Assembly (NCBI GenBank): GCA_023415815.1
Contig: JAEZJL010000407.1
Coordinates: forward strand, 1 to 15,005
Reading direction: 5' to 3'
Source of the DNA: Bacillota bacterium
Lineage (GTDB): Bacteria; Bacillota; Clostridia; Acetivibrionales; DTU013
Length of the DNA stretch: 15,005 bases
The notes beneath the pieces are model-generated. The model saw only the letters and a program-made list of their open reading frames with translations, was not told where the DNA came from and made no database searches. Positions 1 to 4,497 of the stretch are shown piece by piece (positions within the stretch are counted from its first letter, which is position 1; each line of letters starts with the position of its first letter). The position numbers and the translations under genes were made by a program.

Positions 1-37
1 AATCGGCTCCGCCCGGCCGACAATTGCATAAGCCGTA

Positions 38-496
38 TTAAAGCTCGAACAGCCTGTCCGTATAATCCTTTACAAAATACCGCCTGCCCTTTTGGATGAC
101 CGTATGTCCTTCCATTTCCAGGAGCATTTTCTGGCCATCCACGCCGTCCGGGTACTTTTCGTTCAATTCCCCGTCTTTTTTCAGGGATCTCCAGTAAGGA
201 GTTTCGTCTGCACCTCTCTCCACCGACGCCTTTGCCACTATATTCATGAATATGCCCGCCGTCAGAGGGCAAGTGTAGTCCGCATTGTATTTTTTAGCCA
301 GATAGCTTCTTATATAGTCCGAGGTTATTACCTTTCCGCGAGGAACCTTTTTCATAATTTCATCATATGAAATCGGCGGGGCTATAAGCATTTTGGGGCC
401 GCCGAATCTGGCAATTGCTTTAGCATCGTCAACTTCAATTATTTCGGGGATGCTGCCGCCGTCCCTCAGCTTTTCATTAAATGATTTTTTAGCCAT
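38..496 (-). CDS. MGMT-like (alkyltransferase-like) DNA-binding protein without acceptor cysteine
   Basis: A 152-residue protein resembling the DNA-binding domain of O6-methylguanine-DNA methyltransferases. The PRGKVITSDYI stretch (about residues 52-62) matches the family's Ile-Pro-x-Gly-x-Val helix-turn-helix entry, and the segment from TPYWR to the EGH motif (residues 99-131) follows the family's order PCHRVV, DG, LEAEGV. Where active enzymes carry Pro-Cys-His-Arg, this one reads Pro-Tyr-Trp-Arg (residues 100-103), so the alkyl-acceptor Cys is absent. Family knowledge says Cys-less members (ATL proteins) bind alkylated bases and recruit nucleotide excision repair; a role here in damage recognition is inference. 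The start is supported by AGGAGG eight bases upstream. It is transcribed alone: a terminator (619-647) separates it from the gene upstream, and its own promoter region follows that terminator. The fold call is firmer than the function. Confidence 0.8.
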   Translation of the reverse strand: MAKKSFNEKLRDGGSIPEIIEVDDAKAIARFGGPKMLIAPPISYDEIMKKVPRGKVITSDYIRSYLAKKYNADYTCPLTAGIFMNIVAKASVERGADETPYWRSLKKDGELNEKYPDGVDGQKMLLEMEGHTVIQKGRRYFVKDYTDRLFEL

Positions 497-560
497 TTAT
501 CAGCCCTCCTGTTTTATACTGTGAGAAATCGCCTGCGATGTGCAATAACAGCCTATACCA

Positions 561-592
561 ACAAATGTATAGCATTTGTAATATCAGGTCAA
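561..592 (-). promoter_or_regulatory. Promoter of the MGMT-like gene with an overlapping dyad operator
   Basis: On the minus strand TTGACC (587-592) lies 15 bases before TATACA (566-571), which is preceded by TGC as in an extended -10 element; TACATT at 17-base spacing is the alternative. A perfect inverted repeat, ACAAATG-N5-CATTTGT (561-579), covers the -10 region, so a dimeric regulator could block or modulate this promoter. The regulator is unknown. Confidence 0.5.
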
Positions 593-618
593 GAGTTATA
601 TACTAAAACGGCAAAAAT

Positions 619-647
619 AAAAAAGGCGCCTTAGCGGTGCCTTTTTT
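619..647 (-). terminator. Rho-independent terminator after the helix-turn-helix gene
   Basis: A 12-bp stem (619-630 with 636-647, one G-T pair) around a 5-base loop. The A6 and T6 runs are inside the stem ends, so it can work in both directions. It sits 17 bases past the stop of the gene at 664-1101 and separates that gene from the MGMT-like gene. Confidence 0.85.
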
Positions 648-663
648 AATATATTTTGGCCGT

Positions 664-1101
664 TCACTTTTCAACTATTTTAACTTCGATCAAGTACATC
701 TGATTCTTGAGAAGAGTGCTTCCTATTCCGTTAAGAAGAAACTGGGCGTCCTCTCCGCTGGCCAATTTACGGAGGACGATGGAAAAGGCTTCGTCTCCGG
801 CGCTGCCGGTCTCCGGCAGAGCGAAAGTCGGTTCCGGAACGGCAACAACCGTTTCCGGTTTTCTGAGCTTCTTTTTCACTCTGGCTCTGCTTTTTTCGGG
901 TGCTTCCACCAATTCGAGCTTTGCTCCCTTTTCTCCCTTCGCATATCTGGAAATCATGTTATAAACTACTGCAGCGCTTACTCCGAGCTTTTCCGCCAAT
1001 TCCTTCTGCGTTTTGTAGAGCGACTTCAGTTCCTTCCAGGCTTCGGCTTTTTCTTCAGAGGGTAATTTCTTGAGTTCGGCGTATGTAATGCTCTCATACA
1101 T
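664..1101 (-). CDS. Small helix-turn-helix protein of unknown function
   Basis: A 145-residue protein I do not recognise as a named family. Residues about 29-53 (KTQKELAEKLGVSAAVVYNM) form a clear helix-turn-helix with the pattern of MerR/Xre/resolvase-type DNA-binding helices. A basic stretch (KSRARVKKKLRK, about 75-86) and a Pro/Glu-rich linker follow. The C-terminal 40 residues (SGEDAQFLL...EVKIVEK) look like a small separate beta-containing domain. I start at the ATG at 1101, which has GGAGGA 12 bases upstream; an in-frame ATG at 1125 lies upstream of that ribosome binding site and has none of its own. It is monocistronic, ended by the terminator at 619-647. A role as a small regulator is inferred from the helix-turn-helix only. 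Confidence 0.65.
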   Translation of the reverse strand: MYESITYAELKKLPSEEKAEAWKELKSLYKTQKELAEKLGVSAAVVYNMISRYAKGEKGAKLELVEAPEKSRARVKKKLRKPETVVAVPEPTFALPETGSAGDEAFSIVLRKLASGEDAQFLLNGIGSTLLKNQMYLIEVKIVEK

Positions 1102-1149
1102 AAATAAATCGCATCCTCCAATCATTTTATTTACATTTTATTATATATA

Positions 1150-1182
1150 ATGCAAAAAATAAACCTTGCATGTTTTTTGCAT
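1150..1182. repeat. Ten-base inverted repeat upstream of the helix-turn-helix gene
   Basis: Perfect arms ATGCAAAAAA (1150-1159) and TTTTTTGCAT (1173-1182) flank a 13-base spacer that itself contains another TGCATG. It lies between the polymerase remnant and the helix-turn-helix gene in very A+T-rich DNA with TATA-type sequences. It could be an operator for the helix-turn-helix protein or a weak terminator of the ku unit; the U-run falls inside the stem, so a terminator role is uncertain. Confidence 0.5.
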
Positions 1183-1222
1183 CTATATTGCCTATATTAT
1201 TGCCGATATTAACCAATATATA

Positions 1223-1363
1223 CTATTGCCCTATCCTTTCAAGCACGGAGTCCAGATTCTGCTCCAGCGCGAGCAGGCCTTTAATTCGATCCCCCCTGGC
1301 CGCCTTATCGGGATTTGATATTTCTATCCGGCGGCCTTCGATCTCCAGAGATAATTTCCCCAT
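1223..1363 (-). pseudogene. Internally deleted remnant of a LigD-type polymerase (PrimPol) gene
   Basis: A 46-codon open frame. Its first 20 residues (LSLEIEGRRIEISNPDK) match the very start of NHEJ LigD polymerase domains, where NPDK is normally followed by VLFPE and the catalytic core. Here the sequence jumps to RGD...GLLALEQNLDSVLERIG, which resembles the family's extreme C-terminus (a GDL...LL...QSL...AL..L pattern). About 250 central residues, including all catalytic residues, are missing. The ATG overlaps the preceding fragment's stop by one base (TAATG), and an AAGGAG lies upstream, so the old translational coupling is still visible. The position directly downstream of ku fits a former ku-lig-pol operon. 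The N-terminal match is strong; the C-terminal match is from memory of the family and weaker. Confidence 0.65.
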
Positions 1364-1501
1364 TATTCCACATACTCCTTCAAGGCCATCCTTTCGTTCC
1401 TGTGCTTTGTGAAAACCTGCAGCTGGCCGTCCCTGACGTATGTCAGGCCTCAGAATGGGCTCCATGGGCTGTATCCACTCCAACTCGCACCATCCGTTCA
1501 T
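1363..1501 (-). pseudogene. Frameshifted remnant of an NHEJ ATP-dependent DNA ligase gene
   Basis: Two frames carry pieces of one protein. From 1501 the frame reads ELEWIQPMEPIL, the usual N-terminus of Ku-associated ATP-dependent ligases (PMEPIL). At about 1450 the similarity shifts frame and continues as GLTYVRDGQLQVFTKHRNER, which resembles the stretch just after the ligase's catalytic Lys-x-Asp-Gly motif; that motif and its flanks are missing. The frame then ends MALKEYVE-stop at 1363, overlapping the start of the polymerase remnant. An intact ligase domain has roughly 300 residues, so most of the gene is gone. No ligase activity is possible. The start is uncertain because no clear ribosome binding site is seen. 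Confidence 0.6.
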
Positions 1502-1527
1502 CGCTTGCGTCCGATTAGTTATACGGC

Positions 1528-2382
1528 TTATAAAGTCGCCTTCTGCCTTTTCTTTCTTTTGGGAGCCGCGTCATTGCCGGTATCCTTATTTTCCTGCTTC
1601 TCCTGCACGTATTTCGTCTGGGCTTGCTCCAGGCTTGCCTGGAGGGCCTGCATGAGGTCGACGACATTCGTCTTTCCGACCTCGGGCTGCGCGACCACCT
1701 CGTTGCCTTCTGCCTTCTGGCTTATGACCTCCATGAGCTTCTCCCTGTATTCATTTCTGTACTTTTCCGGCTCAAATTCGCGGGTGAGCTGGCTGATCAG
1801 CTGGGTCGCCATATTCAGCTCGGCTTCGGCCACCTGGACGTTTTCCGGCAATCCGGGCACCTGCCGCACATCCCTTACCTCGTCGGGGTAATAGATGGTT
1901 TCGAGCACCAGTAAATTTTTATATACTCTTACCACGGCAAGGGATTCCTTGTCACGTATCACTATCCTTGCCACGGCGATCCTGCCGGTTTTGTTCATGG
2001 CCTCCCTGAGAAGGTTGTAGGCCTTGCTTCCCGTGTCCTGGGGAGAGAGATAATAGGATTTTGTAAAATAGATGGGGTCTATCTCCTCTAAAAGGACAAA
2101 GTCGATGATTTCAACGGATTTGGTGGCATTTGGCCTGATCGCGTCCAGGTCTCCGTCCTCAATGATTACAAACCTTCCCGGCTCATACTCGTAGCCTCTG
2201 ACGATTTCCTCCGGAGAGACTTTTTTGCCGCAGTGGGGGCATACCTGCTCATATTTTATCGGAGTGTGGCATTCCTTATGGATATTCCGGAATCTTATGC
2301 CCTTGTCCTCCGTAGCCGCGAACATTTTCACCGGTATGTTGACAAGTCCGAAGCTGATGGAGCCCTTCCACATCGTATGCAT
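1528..2382 (-). CDS. ku: Ku protein, non-homologous end joining
   Basis: A 284-residue bacterial Ku, the homodimeric ring that binds double-strand DNA ends and recruits LigD. It begins with the typical MHTMWKGSISFGLVNIPVK and keeps the Ku bridge region (GYEYEPGRFVIIEDGDLDAI, about 63-82), SYYLSPQ (109-115) and the conserved Y-x-N-x-Y helix (residues 208-212). A CPHC pair (48-51) near the N-terminus is common in bacterial Ku. The tail (from about 265) is Lys/Arg-rich, as in Ku proteins that bind DNA and ligase through the C-terminus. The start at 2382 is chosen because GGGAGGA lies nine bases upstream; the open frame continues further but lacks family similarity. Length is normal and nothing is broken. 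Its expected partners downstream are present only as remnants. In spore-formers Ku often serves the spore; sporulation control is not proven here. Confidence 0.97.
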   Translation of the reverse strand: MHTMWKGSISFGLVNIPVKMFAATEDKGIRFRNIHKECHTPIKYEQVCPHCGKKVSPEEIVRGYEYEPGRFVIIEDGDLDAIRPNATKSVEIIDFVLLEEIDPIYFTKSYYLSPQDTGSKAYNLLREAMNKTGRIAVARIVIRDKESLAVVRVYKNLLVLETIYYPDEVRDVRQVPGLPENVQVAEAELNMATQLISQLTREFEPEKYRNEYREKLMEVISQKAEGNEVVAQPEVGKTNVVDLMQALQASLEQAQTKYVQEKQENKDTGNDAAPKRKKRQKATL

Positions 2383-2474
2383 AATTTCGCAGTCCTCCCT
2401 CGTCGAGTATGTATTTATTATTCTTTGAGCCCCGGAGAAATTAATACTGGTAAATGTTTTTGAAGGATTACGAT

Positions 2475-2503
2475 TTGACAATACTGAATATTTGGATGAA
2501 AAT
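2475..2503 (+). promoter_or_regulatory. Candidate sigma-A promoter for the pyruvate-kinase-like gene and nudC
   Basis: A perfect TTGACA (2475-2480) is followed after 17 bases by GAAAAT (2498-2503), a weak -10. TATGAT five bases further on looks better but would give a 22-base spacer. It lies in the divergent region (2383-2571) between ku and the plus-strand pair. Confidence 0.4.
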
Positions 2504-2571
2504 ATGATGTGAAGGCTTTATTTCAAATAATAGTTATGCCTCTTTTTGAAAACGGATGGAGGACGTTTTGT

Positions 2572-3117
2572 ATGTATTTTGAAAAATCCGGCAGGATAAA
2601 CACGGAAAGCACCATTTCCCTTGCATTGAAAACAGCGGAGGAGCGCGGCATCGCCGACATAGTCGCCGCCTCCAACACAGGCGAGACGGCGCTCCTGCTC
2701 TCAGGCTTCAACGGAAACCTCGTCTGTGTGACGCACGCCGACGGGTTTGCGAAGCCGGGCGAGAACGAGCTGCCGCCCGATATGCGCCTGAAGCTTACGG
2801 AAGCGGGCTTCAGGGTACTGACGACCGCGCATGTGCTCAGCGGAGCGGAACGCGGCTTGAGCAAGCGCTTCGGAGGAGTGTATCCGGTTGAGATAATAGC
2901 GAATACACTGCGTATGCTCGGGCAGGGCGTCAAGGTCTGCGTTGAGATTTCGGTAATGGCGCTCGACGCGGGGCTCATACCCTATGGGCGGCCCGTTATA
3001 GCAATCGGCGGAAGCGGCAGGGGCGCGGACACGGCGGTCATCCTCACGCCCGCATATGCTAGCAATATCATGGACGCAAAAATACACGAGGTTCTCTGCA
3101 AGCCGTTCAATCCATAA
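2572..3117 (+). CDS. Free-standing pyruvate-kinase C-terminal (alpha/beta) domain protein
   Basis: A 181-residue protein matching the C-terminal domain of pyruvate kinase (PK_C, PF02887) without any catalytic barrel. Visible features are the helix segment TESTISLALKTAEERGI (about 11-27), the IVAASNTGETALLL strand-loop (about 29-42; in pyruvate kinase this loop helps bind allosteric phosphates), and the Rossmann-like HVLSGAERG and VIAIGGSGRGADTAVIL segments. Such stand-alone proteins occur widely in Clostridia and have no established function; a small-molecule-sensing role is inference. The start at 2572 has GGAGGA eight bases upstream; an in-frame ATG at 2509 has no ribosome binding site. nudC follows after 29 bases, so the two are probably co-transcribed. 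Confidence 0.85.
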   Translation: MYFEKSGRINTESTISLALKTAEERGIADIVAASNTGETALLLSGFNGNLVCVTHADGFAKPGENELPPDMRLKLTEAGFRVLTTAHVLSGAERGLSKRFGGVYPVEIIANTLRMLGQGVKVCVEISVMALDAGLIPYGRPVIAIGGSGRGADTAVILTPAYASNIMDAKIHEVLCKPFNP

Positions 3118-3146
3118 CTATATTAAACTAAGGGATGAGACTTTTT

Positions 3147-3962
3147 ATGAGCTTTATATACGACTACAAACGCACAACGGACAGCTATCCTCCGGCTTAT
3201 TGGTTTATCTTTTGCAAGGATGAGATTTTGACCGAGGAATTTGAGGGCGGCTTACGGGTACCGTTTCTTCCCGATATCCAAAGCCTCGGGCTTGAACCTG
3301 AAAACGCCGAATATATCGGCTCCATGGACGGCAGAGATTGCTACGCCGCAAGCGTAGAGGAGAAGGCCGTCCCGTCCGGCTTCTCCTTTCAAAAGCTGCT
3401 GCCCGCCTACGATCGGATGGTAGAGGACTGGTTCTGGATAGCCGGACGCGCCTACCATCTGCTGGGCTGGAGCTTGAGGAACAGGTTCTGCTCGGCTTGC
3501 GGAGGCAGGATGGAGGCCGTTGCGGACGAGCGCGCCAGACAGTGCACCGGCTGCGGGAGCAGGATATATCCGAGGATATCGCCCGCGGTGATCGTGTCGG
3601 TCACGTGCGGCGACAAGCTTCTTCTGGCACGCGCAAGCAGGTTCAATACCCCTATGTACAGCGTCATCGCCGGTTTTGTGGAGCCGGGGGAGACGCTTGA
3701 GGACTGCGTAAGGCGTGAGGTCATGGAGGAGGTCGGCATAGAAATAAAGGATATACGCTACTTCGGCAGCCAGCCCTGGCCATTTCCCGACTCTCTTATG
3801 ATCGCATTTACTGCAGAGTATTCCTCCGGCGCCCTGAAGATAGACAACCATGAGATTGTGGAGGCCGGGTGGTACGGAGCGAACGAGCTGCCGCAAATCC
3901 CCGGCAGGGCCAGCGTGGCCAGGAAGCTGATCGACCGCTTTGTCCGAGAGCATAAGGGCTGA
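3147..3962 (+). CDS. nudC: NADH pyrophosphatase / NAD-cap decapping Nudix hydrolase NudC
   Basis: A 271-residue enzyme that hydrolyses NAD(H) to NMN(H) and AMP and, in characterised homologues, removes NAD caps from RNA. The order is the full NudC one: an N-terminal domain, a zinc ribbon with Cys115, Cys118, Cys133 and Cys136 (CSAC and CTGC), the Nudix box at about 176-198 (GFVEPGE...REVMEEVGI, with all acidic metal ligands), and the NudC signature SQPWPFP (208-214). I start at the ATG at 3147 because AAGGGA lies 11 bases before it; the ATG at 3135 is part of that same ribosome binding site. It is the second gene of a pair with the pyruvate-kinase-like protein. No strong terminator follows; an A+T-rich hairpin near 4052-4079 is the only candidate. 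Confidence 0.96.
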   Translation: MSFIYDYKRTTDSYPPAYWFIFCKDEILTEEFEGGLRVPFLPDIQSLGLEPENAEYIGSMDGRDCYAASVEEKAVPSGFSFQKLLPAYDRMVEDWFWIAGRAYHLLGWSLRNRFCSACGGRMEAVADERARQCTGCGSRIYPRISPAVIVSVTCGDKLLLARASRFNTPMYSVIAGFVEPGETLEDCVRREVMEEVGIEIKDIRYFGSQPWPFPDSLMIAFTAEYSSGALKIDNHEIVEAGWYGANELPQIPGRASVARKLIDRFVREHKG

Positions 3963-4090
3963 TCCGGCCGCGCGTATATTTTACGGTACATTCCTCCGTA
4001 TACCCGGAAGCGCCGGTTTGCTGGTATGCGGCTGTTGCCTGCGGAATGGGAAAAGTGTATGATAAAAAATACATTTTCAATAAATTATAG

Positions 4091-4119
4091 TTGACAACGG
4101 GCACATGATTTGATAGCAT
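4091..4119 (+). promoter_or_regulatory. Sigma-A promoter of the T-box-controlled gene
   Basis: TTGACA (4091-4096), a 17-base spacer, then TAGCAT (4114-4119). Transcription would begin near 4126, about ten bases before the base of T-box Stem I, the usual geometry for these leaders. Confidence 0.75.
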
Positions 4120-4125
4120 TTTGAT

Positions 4126-4422
4126 AATCAGCCAAATGCTATGACAGGGAAAAAACGCTGCCGCAGTGCACCAGAGAGCCGTCGGCTGCTGAAAGACGGC
4201 GCACGGAGCAGATTGTGAACTCACCCTTGAGCAGTCACCCGAAAGCTGCGGCGTATCATGCGGCGACAAGTAGGTCTGAACGGGTTTCCCGCCGTTATAA
4301 AGGGAGGGCATTCACATCACGATGAATGCCGTAAAGCGGGTATTTTTATACCAATAAGAGTGGTACCACGGAAGCCGGGCTTTCGTCCCTTATGCAGAGC
4401 AATGGGGACGAGGGCTTTTTTT
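4126..4422 (+). promoter_or_regulatory. T-box riboswitch, probable leucine (CUC) specifier
   Basis: A complete T-box leader that senses uncharged tRNA. Stem I runs from TGCT (4137) to AGCA (near 4231). Its distal part has the AGAGAG bulge motif (4163-4168) and a GCCGTC/GACGGC stem capped by a GGCTGCTGAAA loop. The specifier loop on the 3' side reads GTGAA-CTC-A: the conserved GAA, codon CTC (4220-4222) and the conserved purine, so the reader is tRNA-Leu(GAG). An 8-bp Stem III (4307-4330) precedes the T-box sequence AATAAGAGTGGTACCACG (4353-4370). Its bulge TGGT (4361-4364) would pair with an ACCA end, which agrees with the A discriminator base of leucine tRNA. Low charging of tRNA-Leu should favour the antiterminator and expression of the fusion gene at 4498. 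The T-box call is certain; the specifier is read by pattern. Confidence 0.96.
4378..4422 (+). terminator. Intrinsic terminator of the T-box leader
   Basis: A 12-bp stem pairs 4378-4389 (GGCTTTCGTCCC) with 4405-4416, followed by seven T. The 5' arm also contains the bases that the T-box antiterminator needs, as in all T-box switches. Between it and the gene, 4430-4441 contains another small G+C hairpin (CCCCG-TC-CGGGG), without a T-run. Confidence 0.93.
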
Positions 4423-4497
4423 GTTTGTCCCCGTCCGGGGCGGCGGAAGGACCGTAGCAGAAAACAGAACCATTTATCAATCAGGAGGAGATTCATT

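Noticed and set aside
1363..1470. Reading TGA as tryptophan in the ligase remnant, which would extend the frame upstream as SPWSPF-W-GLTYV
   Set aside because: NudC, the fusion protein and other intact genes here end in TGA, and the PMEPIL similarity lies in a different frame, so a deletion with frameshift explains it better.
2383..2470. Sigma-G-like (forespore) promoter before ku, from GTATT and AATAATA boxes on the minus strand
   Set aside because: The spacing of about 20 bases is too long and the matches are weak; A+T-rich chance similarity is likely.
4258..4497. In-frame upstream extension of the fusion gene (80 codons)
   Set aside because: It runs through the T-box and its terminator, has no family similarity and no ribosome binding site; the ATG at 4498 has a strong one.
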